Shown here: piece after piece, positions 35,817-44,894 of the stretch
How positions within the stretch are numbered: position 1 is the stretch's first letter
How the letters are laid out: each line of letters starts with the position of its first letter
From: Rhodobacter xanthinilyticus
Lineage (GTDB): Bacteria; Pseudomonadota; Alphaproteobacteria; Rhodobacterales; Rhodobacteraceae
Assembly: GCF_001856665.1 (NCBI RefSeq)
Contig: NZ_CP017781.1
Location: 2,141,501 to 2,205,500 of the forward strand
Length of the DNA: 64,000 bases
Direction: 5' to 3'
The notes under the pieces: generated by a model
Told to the model about the DNA's origin: nothing
The model's input: only the letters and a program-made list of their open reading frames with translations
The model's database searches: none
Program-made: the position numbers and the translations under genes

Positions 35817-36944
35817 TCAATCCTCCGCCTGCGCATCGGCGCGGGATTTGCCCTCGACGCCCATCGCCAATGTCGCCGCCATGAACCCGTCGAGATCGCC
35901 GTCGAGCACGCCTTGCGTATCGGAGGTCTCGTAGCCGGTGCGCAGATCCTTCACCATCTGATAGGGCTGGAGCACATAGGAGCGGATCTGGTTGCCCCAG
36001 CCGGCATCGCCCTTGGCCTCATGGGCCGCGTTGATCGCCGCGTTGCGCTTCTCGAGCTCGAGCTGATAGAGCCGCGAGCGCAGCGCATTCATCGCGATCT
36101 CGCGGTTCTGGTGCTGCGATTTCATCGAGCTCGTCACCACGATATTGGTCGGCAAGTGGGTGATCCGCACCGCCGAGTCGGTGGTGTTGACGTGCTGGCC
36201 GCCCGCGCCCGAGGAGCGATAGGTATCGATGCGGATATCGCTGGCGGGGATGTCGATCTCGATATTGTCGTCGACGACCGGATAGACCCAGACCGAGCTG
36301 AACGAGGTATGCCGCCGCGCCGCCGAGTCATAGGGCGAGATCCGCACGAGCCGGTGCACGCCCGATTCCGATTTCAGCCAGCCATAGGCATTGGGCCCCG
36401 AGATCTTGTAGGCGGCGGATTTGATCCCCGCCTCGTCGCCCGCCGATTCCGACTGCAGCTCGACCTTGTAGCCCTTTTTCTCCGCCCAGCGCACATACAT
36501 CCGCGCCAGAATCGAGGCCCAATCGCAGCTCTCCGTGCCGCCCGCGCCGGCGTTGATCTCGAGGAAGGTGTCGTTGCCATCGGCCTCGCCATCGAGCAGC
36601 GCCTCAAGCTCCTTCGCGGCGGCGAATTCGCGGGTCTCCTTGAGCGATTTCTCGGCCTCGGCGACGATCTCCGGGTCGCCCTCGGCCTCGCCGAGCTCGA
36701 TCAGCTCGACATTGTCGGTCAGCTCGCGCTCGATCTTGCGATAGGTCTCGACCTTGTCCATCAGCATCTGCCGCTCGCGCATCAGCTTTTGCGCGCGCGC
36801 CGGGTCGGACCACAGATCGCCGTCCTCGATCATGGCGTTGAATTCCTCCAGCCGGTGCGGGGCGGTTTCCCAATCCATCCGCTGGGCCAGAAGTTTCAGC
36901 GATTTCTTGATCGCTTCCACGGTATTGAGCGTCTCGGCGCGCAT
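35817..36944 (-). CDS. prfB: Peptide chain release factor 2
   Basis: RF2 terminates translation at UGA and UAA. The product is 375 aa in one uninterrupted frame, so the programmed +1 frameshift of many prfB genes is absent. The catalytic GGQ motif is in [16 protein letters not shown]. The tripeptide that reads the stop codon, SPF in E. coli, appears as SPY in [16 protein letters not shown]. The N-terminal helical domain (about 1-100) is intact. The ATG follows GAGGAC. It lies between mrcA upstream (84 bp) and a P-loop gene downstream (3 bp). Confidence 0.96.
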   Translation of the reverse strand: MRAETLNTVEAIKKSLKLLAQRMDWETAPHRLEEFNAMIEDGDLWSDPARAQKLMRERQMLMDKVETYRKIERELTDNVELIELGEAEGDPEIVAEAEKSLKETREFAAAKELEALLDGEADGNDTFLEINAGAGGTESCDWASILARMYVRWAEKKGYKVELQSESAGDEAGIKSAAYKISGPNAYGWLKSESGVHRLVRISPYDSAARRHTSFSSVWVYPVVDDNIEIDIPASDIRIDTYRSSGAGGQHVNTTDSAVRITHLPTNIVVTSSMKSQHQNREIAMNALRSRLYQLELEKRNAAINAAHEAKGDAGWGNQIRSYVLQPYQMVKDLRTGYETSDTQGVLDGDLDGFMAATLAMGVEGKSRADAQAED

Positions 36945-37028
36945 CTCGCTGCAGTCCTCTTTTTATCTTGGTCGCGGTGATACAGCCTCCCCCGCGCGCG
37001 GGCAAGCCTTGCCCGCGCCCGCGCGCCC

Positions 37029-39587
37029 TCAGTAAAGCCCGCCCGAGCTCACCGTGCCGAAATCGGCCTTCTTCGGGATCACCTTGGTCTTGCCCGTCGA
37101 GGTGGTGACCGTCGCATCGCCCTCGTCGGTCTCGCCCTGCGCAAAGAGCGGCAGATCGGCGCCCATCGCAAAGCCGCCATCGACCACGAGGCCGAGCCCC
37201 GCCATCTGCTCCTGACCGTCGCGCAGATATTCCGCCTGCACGAAATCGCCCGTCGCATCGTCGGAGAGCCGCTCGCCGGTGAAGCGGTTGAACTTCACCC
37301 AATGCCCCCCCGGCGGCACCTTGAACTTCGAGCCGCCATATTCCTTCACCGCCTCTTTCATGAAAGCGTTGAAAACCGGCACACAGAGCGTGCCGCCATA
37401 GGCGCCGGGCCCGAGCGAGCGCGGCTGGTCAAAGCCCATGTAACAGCTCGCCACGATATTCGAGGTAAAGCCCGTGAACCACACGTCTTTCGCGTCATTC
37501 GTGGTGCCGGTCTTGCCCGCGACGGGCACCGGCAGGTTGACCCCGGAACCCGAGCCGCGTTTCACCACACCCTCCATCAGCGAGATCATCTGATAGGCGG
37601 TGATCGGGTCGATCACCCGCTCGCGGTCGGTGCGCACCCGCGGCCCGAGGCCGGCCGGCAGAACCTCGTCGGCGCAATCCTCGCACACGCTCTGGTCATG
37701 GCGGTAGATGGTGCGGCCCCAGCGGTCCTGCACCCGGTCCACAAGCGTCGGCTCCACCCGCTCGCCGCCATTGGCGAACATCGCATAGGCGCTCACGATC
37801 TGATACATCGTGGTCTCCTGCGAGCCCAAGGCATTGGCGAGAAACGGTTTCATCGGGTTGTAGACGCCGAACTTCTCGGCATATTGCGCCACCGTCTCCA
37901 TGCCGATCTCTTGCGCGATCCGCACCGTCATCAGGTTGCGCGATTGTTCGAGCCCGGTGCGCATCGGCGTCGGGCCGTAATATTTGTTCGAGGCGTTCTT
38001 CGGGCGCCACAGGCCCTGCGGCGTGTTCACCTCGATCGGCGCGTCGACGACGACGGTCTCGGGCGCGAAGCCCGAATCGAGCGCGGCGGCGTAAACGAAG
38101 GGCTTGAAGTTCGAGCCCGGCTGGCGCTGCGCCTGAGTGGTGCGGTTGAAGACCGAGGCCTGATAGGAGAAGCCGCCCTGCATCGCGATCACGCGACCGG
38201 TGTTGACATCCATCGCCATGAAGGCGCCCTCGACGACCGGCACCTGACGCAGCGACCAGCGCTTGAAATCGGCCCCGTCGCCGCCGAGCGCGCGCACCAG
38301 AACCACATCGCCCACCGAAACGAGATCGCCCGCCTTGCGCGCCCTCGGCCCGAGCTTGCCACCCTCGAGCCGCTTGCGCGCCCAGGTGACATCCTCGGCC
38401 GGGATCCAATGCCCGTCCTCATCCTCGGCGATACCCTCGATGCCGATCCGCGCGGCGCTGTCGCCCAGCTCGAGCACCACCGCCGGGTGCCAGCCCTCGA
38501 TATCGCGCGGCGCCTTGTCGGTGGGCACCTCGGCCAGCGCGGCGCGCCAGTCGGCCTCGGTGCCGAGCCTGTCGGCCCCGATCACCGCGCCGGTGCCGCG
38601 CCAGACGCCCTGCCCGCGGTCATATTTCTCGAGCGCCTCCTGCAGCGCCTTGGCGGCGGCCGATTGCATGTCGGGGTTGACGGTCGCCCTGATCGTCAGA
38701 CCGCCGCCGAAGAACTCATCATGGCCGAAGGTCTTGGAAAGCTGGCGGCGGATCTCGTCGGTGAAATAATCGCGCGGCGGCAGCTGGTCGCGGAACGGCG
38801 CATAATCGCCGCGCTGCACGGTCTTGAGCTCGCTCGCCTGCGCGGCCTCCATCGTCGGCTGGTCGATATAGCCGTCCTCATACATCCGCCGCAGCACATA
38901 ATTGCGCCGCAGCCGCGCCTCTTCATAATTGCGCACCGGGTGCAGCTGCGCGGGCTTTTTCGGCAGCGCGGCGAGATAGGCGGCCTCGGCCACATCGAGC
39001 TGCGCCAGCGTCTTGTTGAAATAGGTCTGCGCAGCCGCGGCCACGCCGTAGGAGTTCTGCCCGAGGAAGATCTCGTTGAGATAGAGCTCGAGAATGCGGT
39101 CCTTCGAGAGCGCCTCCTCGACCCGGCTCGCCAGGATCAACTCCTTGATCTTGCGCTCGACCGAACGGTCGGAGGAGAGCAGGAAGTTCTTCATCACCTG
39201 CTGGGTGATCGTCGAGGCGCCGCGCATCTCCTTGCCGCCCGAACGCACCGCATCGACCATCGCCGCGATCATGCCGCGCGCGTCATAGCCCTTGTGCACC
39301 CAGAAATTCTTGTCCTCGGCCGAGACGAAGGCGTTCTTCACGAGGTCGGGCATGTCGTTGATCGGCACGAAGATCCGCCGCTCCTCGGCGAATTCGTCGA
39401 TCAAACGGCCCTCGCCGCTGTAGATCCGCGAGATCGTCTTGGGGGTATATTGCGCGAGCTGCTCATGGCTCGGCAAATTGCGCGAATACATCCAGAAAAT
39501 CGCACCAATCGTCAGCGCCGCGAAGAACAACGCGGTGACGATCCACGAGAACAGACCACCGATCGAGGACAGAAGAAAACGGATCAA
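37029..39587 (-). CDS. mrcA: Penicillin-binding protein 1A (bifunctional transglycosylase/transpeptidase)
   Basis: A class A PBP of about 852 aa that polymerises and crosslinks peptidoglycan. One membrane segment lies at about 8-30. The GT51 domain has VSAEDKNFWVHKGYDARGM and GASTITQQVMKNFLLS with the catalytic glutamate. The transpeptidase has the active serine in PGSNFKPFVY (SxxK), SRN in GLEQSRNLMT, and KTGTTND. The start is TTG 39587 behind GGGGG; it gives a short cytosolic tail then the membrane segment, as in relatives, and no nearby ATG does so. It is followed by prfB. Confidence 0.95.
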   Translation of the reverse strand: MIRFLLSSIGGLFSWIVTALFFAALTIGAIFWMYSRNLPSHEQLAQYTPKTISRIYSGEGRLIDEFAEERRIFVPINDMPDLVKNAFVSAEDKNFWVHKGYDARGMIAAMVDAVRSGGKEMRGASTITQQVMKNFLLSSDRSVERKIKELILASRVEEALSKDRILELYLNEIFLGQNSYGVAAAAQTYFNKTLAQLDVAEAAYLAALPKKPAQLHPVRNYEEARLRRNYVLRRMYEDGYIDQPTMEAAQASELKTVQRGDYAPFRDQLPPRDYFTDEIRRQLSKTFGHDEFFGGGLTIRATVNPDMQSAAAKALQEALEKYDRGQGVWRGTGAVIGADRLGTEADWRAALAEVPTDKAPRDIEGWHPAVVLELGDSAARIGIEGIAEDEDGHWIPAEDVTWARKRLEGGKLGPRARKAGDLVSVGDVVLVRALGGDGADFKRWSLRQVPVVEGAFMAMDVNTGRVIAMQGGFSYQASVFNRTTQAQRQPGSNFKPFVYAAALDSGFAPETVVVDAPIEVNTPQGLWRPKNASNKYYGPTPMRTGLEQSRNLMTVRIAQEIGMETVAQYAEKFGVYNPMKPFLANALGSQETTMYQIVSAYAMFANGGERVEPTLVDRVQDRWGRTIYRHDQSVCEDCADEVLPAGLGPRVRTDRERVIDPITAYQMISLMEGVVKRGSGSGVNLPVPVAGKTGTTNDAKDVWFTGFTSNIVASCYMGFDQPRSLGPGAYGGTLCVPVFNAFMKEAVKEYGGSKFKVPPGGHWVKFNRFTGERLSDDATGDFVQAEYLRDGQEQMAGLGLVVDGGFAMGADLPLFAQGETDEGDATVTTSTGKTKVIPKKADFGTVSSGGLY

Positions 39588-39706
39588 AGACTTACCCCCG
39601 GAGGGCACCCGCCCCCATGTCGCGCCCCCTATATCGCGCGCGCGGGCCCGGGTCAAAACAACTTGGTGTCAAAACGGCGCCCCTTCGCTCATCTGAAGCG
39701 GCGCAG

Positions 39707-39832
39707 GGGGCGCTGCCCCCTCTGGCCTGCGGCCATTCACCCCCGGGATATTTGAAGCAAGATGAAAGGGGGGATTTCATCTTGCCATAAATATCCCGGG
39801 GGGAGGCGGAGCCGGGGGGCAGCGCCCCCCTC
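39707..39832. repeat. Compound intergenic repeat R7 (complete A2/A2 element)
   Basis: GC hairpin GGGGGCGCTGCCCCC (39707-39721), forward A2 arm GGGATATTT, 4 nt, CAAGATGAAA (39746-39768), reverse A2 arm TTTCATCTTG, 5 nt, AATATCCC (39777-39799), then GGGGGGCAGCGCCCCCC (39815-39831). It lies between the dsbA-like stop and the mrcA start, i.e. at the dsbA 3' end. Confidence 0.88.
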
Positions 39833-39842
39833 CCCGCCGGGC

Positions 39843-40589
39843 TCAGCCGCGCTGGCCGTCGACGATCTCCTGCATCGTCGCAAGCGGCGCATAGCCGCGC
39901 ATCAGCTCCTCGCCGATGATAAAGGCCGGCGTGCCCGAGATCCGCATCCGCTCGGCGAGCTGGTGGTTGGCGCGCAAGACCGCGGTGACCTCTTCCTCGT
40001 TCATCCGCTGCATGATCGCCTTGGCGTCGAGCTTGTTCTCCTCGGCGAGCCGGGTGAGGCTTTCGAGCGTGATCGCGCCGCGGAAACCGATCAGCGCGTC
40101 GTGGATGGTCTTGTAGGCCGCATCCCCCGCGATCTGCTTCACCGCCACCGCAAAGCGCGCCGAGAGCTCGCTTTCCTGGCCGAGGATCGGGAATTCCTTG
40201 ACCACGAAGCGGATGTTGCCGTCCTGTTTGAGGAGCTCCTCCACCTCCGAATAGGCCTTGCGGCAATAGGTGCAGCGGTAATCCATGAACTCGACCACGG
40301 TGACATCGCCCTCGGGGTTGCCGCCGACCCAATCGGCCGGCGCCTCGAAGATGTCCTTGGCATTGGTCGCCACCAGAACCTTGTCGTTTTGCGCCTCGGC
40401 GGCCTGCTGGCGCTCTTCGAGGACATTGATCGCCTCGACCAGAACCTGCGGATTTTCCATCAGATAGGCCTTCACCGCCTCGCCAAAGGCCGCCTTTTCG
40501 GCATCGGTCATGGCGGAGAGGTCGAGCGCGCCGGCGGGGGCGGCGAGCGCGGTCGAGAGGGCGAGAGCGGCGAAAGTCGTGCGGATCAT
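39843..40589 (-). CDS. DsbA-family thiol:disulfide interchange protein
   Basis: A 248-aa exported thioredoxin-fold protein. The signal peptide is 1-21 (hydrophobic core LALSTALAAPAGA). DAEKAAFGEAVKAYLMENPQVLVEA precedes the fold, and the active site EFMDYRCTYCRKAY has Cys106 and Cys109, a CxxC of the Com1/ScsC-like DsbA subgroup. The cis-proline region is RISGTPAFIIGEELMRGY. It probably forms or shuffles disulfides in periplasmic proteins. The start at 40589 is the only one giving a proper signal peptide. It is divergent from the aminotransferase, and the mrcA promoter lies beyond its stop. Confidence 0.9.
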   Translation of the reverse strand: MIRTTFAALALSTALAAPAGALDLSAMTDAEKAAFGEAVKAYLMENPQVLVEAINVLEERQQAAEAQNDKVLVATNAKDIFEAPADWVGGNPEGDVTVVEFMDYRCTYCRKAYSEVEELLKQDGNIRFVVKEFPILGQESELSARFAVAVKQIAGDAAYKTIHDALIGFRGAITLESLTRLAEENKLDAKAIMQRMNEEEVTAVLRANHQLAERMRISGTPAFIIGEELMRGYAPLATMQEIVDGQRG

Positions 40590-40745
40590 GGCGGTTCCTG
40601 GATCGGTGGGGCCCCGGGGGGCGGTTGGGCGGCACAGTGGCGGCTCGGGGCGGGCGGCGCAAGGGGGGCGCGGCACCGGGTCGCGCGTCTTGACCGCGCC
40701 CGGCCGCCGGCCTATCGCGAAGCCTCCCAAGCATGGAGCCGAAAG

Positions 40746-41885
40746 ATGCGTTTCTCAAGCCGTGGTCAGGTCGATCCCTTTATCGTGATGGATGTGATGG
40801 AGGCCGCGCGCGCCGCCGAAGCTGCGGGGCGACACATCATCCATATGGAGGTGGGCCAGCCCTCGACGCCCGCCCCCGCGGTCGCGCGCGCGGCGCTGGC
40901 CGCGGCGCTCGAGCGCGAGGCGCTTGGCTATACGGTGGCGCTCGGCCTGCCTGAGCTGCGCGCGGGCATCGCGGCGCTTTACAAGCGCTGGTATGGCGTC
41001 GAGCTCGACCCCGCGCGGGTGGTGGTCACGGCGGGCTCCTCGGGGGCGTTCCTGCTCGCTTTCTCGGCGCTTTTCGATGCCGGTGATCGCGTCGCGCTCG
41101 GCGAGCCGGGCTATCCGAGCTATCGCCAGATCCTGCGCGCGATGTCGGTCGAGCCGGTCGGCATCCCCACCCGCGCCGAAAACCGTTACCAGCCGGTGCC
41201 CGCCGAGATCCCCGAAGGCGTCGCGGGGCTGATCGTGGCCTCGCCCGGCAACCCCTCGGGCACGATGCTCGGCGCGCCCGAGCTCGGCGCGCTGATCGAG
41301 GCCGCGCGCGCGCGCGACATCGCCTTCATTTCCGACGAGATCTATCACGGGCTCCATTACGAGGCCCGCGCGGTCACCGCGCTCGAGCTCTCCGACGAGG
41401 TCTTCGTGATCAACTCCTTCTCGAAATATTTCTCGATGACCGGCTGGCGGGTGGGCTGGATGGTGGTGCCCGAAAGCCATATCCGCACCGTCGAGCGGCT
41501 GGCGCAGAACATGTTCATCTGCCCGCCCCACGCCAGCCAGATCGCCGCACTTGCGGCACTCGAGGGGATCGACGAGCTCGAGGCCAACCGCGCCGTCTAT
41601 GCCGAAAACCGCCGCCTCATGCTCGAGGGCCTGCCGCGCGCGGGCTTCACGAAAATCGCCCCCCCCGATGGCGCCTTCTACATCTACGCCGATGTCTCGG
41701 ACCTGACCGAGGACAGCCGCGCGCTCGCCGCCGAGATCCTCGAGAAAGCCGGCGTCGCGGTCACCCCGGGGCTCGATTTCGACCCCCATCGCGGCGGCCG
41801 GACGCTGCGCTTTTCATACGCGCGCGCGAGCGCCGATATCGCCGAGGGGCTGGCGCGGCTGACCGCCTTCATGGCCTCTCGCTGA
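40746..41885 (+). CDS. Class I/II pyridoxal-phosphate aminotransferase
   Basis: A 379-aa fold-type I aminotransferase. The N-terminus has SSRGQVDPFIVMDVMEAA, GLPELRAGIAALY is the cofactor-side strand, SPGNPSGTM (about 166-174) is the AspAT-class arm, and Lys227 in NSFSKYFSMTGWRVGW binds PLP. The RFSYARASADI end contains the carboxylate-binding arginine. The substrate is not determined by sequence; aspartate, alanine or aromatic amino acids are possible. It is monocistronic, diverging from the dsbA-like gene with 51 bp before amiC, which may share its transcript. Confidence 0.9.
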   Translation: MRFSSRGQVDPFIVMDVMEAARAAEAAGRHIIHMEVGQPSTPAPAVARAALAAALEREALGYTVALGLPELRAGIAALYKRWYGVELDPARVVVTAGSSGAFLLAFSALFDAGDRVALGEPGYPSYRQILRAMSVEPVGIPTRAENRYQPVPAEIPEGVAGLIVASPGNPSGTMLGAPELGALIEAARARDIAFISDEIYHGLHYEARAVTALELSDEVFVINSFSKYFSMTGWRVGWMVVPESHIRTVERLAQNMFICPPHASQIAALAALEGIDELEANRAVYAENRRLMLEGLPRAGFTKIAPPDGAFYIYADVSDLTEDSRALAAEILEKAGVAVTPGLDFDPHRGGRTLRFSYARASADIAEGLARLTAFMASR

Positions 41886-41936
41886 GACGCGCGCCCCGCG
41901 CTATAGTGGCGCAAACGGGGTCAACCGGACAGGCAG

Positions 41937-43160
41937 ATGAAACGGATTTTCGCGGCACTCGCGCTGGGGTTCCTGGCGTTTTTCGGGGCTCTGACGGGCG
42001 CGCGCGCCGAAGAGCTCGCAGCGCTGGCGCGGCTCGAGCCCGCGCGCTCGGCGATCGTGGCGCAAGGCGCCGCGACCGAGATCACGCTCGGGCTGAGCCA
42101 GCCGGTGCCGTTTCGCGCCTATCTGCTCGACAGCCCGCGCCGCCTCGTGGTGGATTTCCGCGAGGTCGATTTCTCCGCGACCCGCGCGGAGGCGCTCGCC
42201 CCCGCCGGCGCGGTCGCGACCCTGCGCTGGGGCCGGTTCCGGCCCGGCTGGTCGCGGCTCGTGGCCGAGCTCAACACCCCCGTCGAGATCGCCGAAGCGG
42301 TGGAGCTGACTGAGCCCGGCGCCGCGCAGGTGCGCCTGCGGCTCCTGCCGGTGGCCGAGGAGGAGTTCGCCACCCGTGTCGGCGCGCCCTCCTCCGCGCT
42401 CTGGGATCTGCCGCAACCCGCCGCGACCGAGCCCCCCCACCGCCGCCAGGACGGCACCCGCCCGCTGCGCGTGGTGCTCGACCCGGGCCACGGCGGCATC
42501 GACCCGGGCGCCGAATCCGGCGCGCAATCGGAGGCGGTTCTGGTGCTGACCTTCGCGCGCGCGCTCAAAGAGGCGCTGACGCGGGCGGGCGTCGAGGTGG
42601 TGATGACGCGCGAGGAGGATGTCTTCGTGCCGCTCGAAACCCGGATCACGGTGGCGCGCGCAACCGGGGCGGATCTGCTGCTGTCGCTGCATGCCGATGC
42701 GCTGCCCGAGGGCGAGGCGACCGGCGCCACCGTCTATCACCTCGCCGAAACCGCCGAGACCGCCGCGACGCAAAAACTCACCGAGCGCCATGACCGCGAC
42801 GATCTGCTCTCCGGGGTGGATCTCGCCGGCCATGACGATGCGGTGGCGATGGTGCTGATGGATCTGGCGCGCACCGAGACCCAGCCGCGCAGCCTGCGCC
42901 TTGCGCAAACCCTTGCCGGCGCGATCAAATCCGAAGGGCTCAAGATGCACAAACATGCCGTGCAGGGGGCGAATTTCTCGGTGCTGAAATCGCCCGACAT
43001 CCCCTCGGCGCTGCTCGAACTGGGCTTTCTCTCCTCCGAGGCCGACCGCCAGCGCCTGCTCGATGACGCATGGCGGGCCCGCATGGCGCAGGCCGCGGCG
43101 CAAGGCGTGATGACCTGGGCGCAAGCCGATGCCGCCGAGGCGCGCCTCTTGCGCCAGTAA
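41937..43160 (+). CDS. amiC: N-acetylmuramoyl-L-alanine amidase (AMIN + Amidase_3)
   Basis: A periplasmic cell-separation amidase of 407 aa. The signal peptide is 1-24 (MKRIFAALALGFLAFFGALTGARA). An AMIN localisation domain follows (about 40-125: ALARLEPARSAI, FRAYLLDSPRRLVVDF), then the zinc amidase (about 175-400) with VVLDPGHGGIDPGA (His ligand), EDVFVPLETRITVA, LLLSLHADALPE (second His) and a catalytic Glu in SALLELGFLSS. Homologues usually stand directly upstream of mrcA on the same strand; here it faces away from mrcA, separated by two genes. It ends at repeat R8, convergent with the M20 gene. Confidence 0.95.
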   Translation: MKRIFAALALGFLAFFGALTGARAEELAALARLEPARSAIVAQGAATEITLGLSQPVPFRAYLLDSPRRLVVDFREVDFSATRAEALAPAGAVATLRWGRFRPGWSRLVAELNTPVEIAEAVELTEPGAAQVRLRLLPVAEEEFATRVGAPSSALWDLPQPAATEPPHRRQDGTRPLRVVLDPGHGGIDPGAESGAQSEAVLVLTFARALKEALTRAGVEVVMTREEDVFVPLETRITVARATGADLLLSLHADALPEGEATGATVYHLAETAETAATQKLTERHDRDDLLSGVDLAGHDDAVAMVLMDLARTETQPRSLRLAQTLAGAIKSEGLKMHKHAVQGANFSVLKSPDIPSALLELGFLSSEADRQRLLDDAWRARMAQAAAQGVMTWAQADAAEARLLRQ

Positions 43161-43179
43161 CCCCGGGCCGAGCGGCGAA

Positions 43180-43304
43180 GGGGGCTCTGCCCCCTCTGCC
43201 TGCGGCATTCACCCCCGGGATATTTTCACATCGTTGAAGGGGAAAAGCCCCTCCTTCAATGATGTCCAAATATCCTCGGGGGTCCGGGGGCAGACAGCCC
43301 CCGG
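43180..43304. repeat. Compound intergenic repeat R8 (A1/A1 element)
   Basis: GC hairpin GGGGGCTCTGCCCCC (43180-43194), forward A1 arm GGGATATTTT, CACATCGTTGAAG (43217-43239), reverse A1 arm CTTCAATGATG, then AAATATCC (43253-43274), then a CCGGGGGCAGACAGCCCCCGG hairpin split by 3 nt. Convergent genes flank it. Confidence 0.85.
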
Positions 43305-43310
43305 CGCAAG

Positions 43311-44687
43311 TCACTTGGCGATCCGGTCGAGGATCCGCGCCCAGGAGCGGATGCCCTTGTGGAAGCTCTTCACGTCGTATTTCTCGTTCGGGCTGTGGAT
43401 CGCGTCATCGTCATTGGCGTAGCCGATCAGCATCGCATCCATCCCGAGGATCGACTTGAAGTAATAGGCGATCGGGATCGAGCCGCCCATGCCGACGATC
43501 ACCGCCTCGCGGTTCCATTCCTCCGAGAGCGCCTGCCGCGCGGCCTCGAATTCGGGGCGCGAGGTATCCATCACCGCCGCGGGGGCGCCGTCGAGATCGC
43601 TGTCCCAGGTGATGCGCGCATCGGTGGGCAGCCGCGCCTCGACATGGGCGCGCAGCTTGCGCCGCACATCGCCCGGCTCCATCGCGCCGACGAGCCGACA
43701 GGTGATCTTGCAATGCGCCTCGGCCGGGATCACGGTTTTCGACCCCGCGCCCTGATAGCCGCCCCAGAGCCCGTTGATCTCGAGCGTGGGCCGCGCCCAT
43801 TGCTGCTCGAGCGCGGAATAGCCCGCCTCGCCATGCGCGACCGTCATCCCGGCATGGCCGAGATAGGCCGCCTCGTCGAAGCCGCAGGCCTCCCACTGGC
43901 GCTTGAGCTCGGCCGGCACCTCGGCGACGCCCTCGTAAAAGCCCTCGACCGCGACCCGGCCCGCCTCATCATGGAAGCTCGCGATCAGCTTCGAGATTTC
44001 GCGCAAGGGGTTCAGCGCCGGGCCGCCGTAATGGCCCGAATGCAGGTCGATCCGCGGCCCGTGGAGGGTGAATTCCTCCTTCAGCATGCCGCGCAGCTGC
44101 CCCGCGATCGAGGGCACGCCGGGCGAGACCATCGAGGTATCGCAGATCAGCGCGAGGTCACAGGCGAGCTCGTCGCGGTTGGCCTCGAGGAACGGAATGA
44201 GCGAGGGCGAACCCGATTCCTCCTCCCCCTCGAAGAAGATCGTCAGGTTGCCGGGCAGCGTGCCGGTCACATCCTTGTAAGCGCGGCAGGCCTCGAGGAA
44301 GGTCATCAGCTGGCCCTTGTCATCGGAGGAGCCGCGCCCGCGGATCACCGGGCCGTTCGGGCCCTCCTCGATCGCGGGCTCAAACGGCGGCCGATCCCAC
44401 AGCGTGAGCGGATCGACCGGCTGCACATCATAATGGCCGTAAAAGAGCAGATGCGGCCCCGGCCCTTCATGGCGCGCCACCACCATCGGGTGCCCCGGCA
44501 CCCTCCGTTTCTCGGCCTTGAAACCGAGCGAATTCAACTCGGTAACGAGCCAGTCGGCGGCGCTCTCGCACTCTGCCTTATAGGCCGGATCGGTGGAGAT
44601 CGACGGGATGCGCAGGAGCGTCATCAGCCGCTCCATCGCTTCGGGCAAGCTCTCGTCGATCCGGGTCAAAACGCTTTCGAGGGTCAT
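43311..44687 (-). CDS. M20-family metallopeptidase (dipeptidase-like)
   Basis: A 458-aa zinc hydrolase. Ligands appear in order as FYGHYDVQPVD (His, with the Asp two residues on), RGSSDDKGQLM (bridging Asp), FFEGEEESGS (general-base Glu and ligand Glu), and a later Asp and His near the C-terminus. The insert for dimerisation, with NGLWGGYQGAGSKTVIPAEAH, is as in peptidase family M20. It probably trims dipeptides or acylated amino acids; the substrate is unproven. The start at 44687 follows AAGGAGAAG, better than one 45 bp upstream. Divergent from hemA across 207 bp. Confidence 0.9.
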   Translation of the reverse strand: MTLESVLTRIDESLPEAMERLMTLLRIPSISTDPAYKAECESAADWLVTELNSLGFKAEKRRVPGHPMVVARHEGPGPHLLFYGHYDVQPVDPLTLWDRPPFEPAIEEGPNGPVIRGRGSSDDKGQLMTFLEACRAYKDVTGTLPGNLTIFFEGEEESGSPSLIPFLEANRDELACDLALICDTSMVSPGVPSIAGQLRGMLKEEFTLHGPRIDLHSGHYGGPALNPLREISKLIASFHDEAGRVAVEGFYEGVAEVPAELKRQWEACGFDEAAYLGHAGMTVAHGEAGYSALEQQWARPTLEINGLWGGYQGAGSKTVIPAEAHCKITCRLVGAMEPGDVRRKLRAHVEARLPTDARITWDSDLDGAPAAVMDTSRPEFEAARQALSEEWNREAVIVGMGGSIPIAYYFKSILGMDAMLIGYANDDDAIHSPNEKYDVKSFHKGIRSWARILDRIAK

Positions 44688-44820
44688 GGTCTTCTCCTTG
44701 TCTTGGCCAGACCCTAGCACCCCGCGCGCCACTGTCCAGCGCAGCCCTGCCCTGCATTTCGAGACAGATCCGCCGCCCCGATTTCAATCCGCGACATTTT
44801 TGCGCTCCCTTTTTATGAGT

Positions 44821-44834
44821 TTGACCTTTATCAA
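44821..44834. promoter_or_regulatory. FNR-type site upstream of hemA
   Basis: TTGAC-CTTT-ATCAA matches the TTGAT-N4-ATCAA consensus with a single mismatch, 61 bp before the hemA start and 134 bp from the M20 start. FnrL-dependent induction of hemA at low oxygen is known in Rhodobacter. Confidence 0.7.
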
Positions 44835-44894
44835 TGCCCGACGCGAACCGGGCCGGTATGGCTCACCCCAGCGAACTTTGGCGAGGGAAACGAC

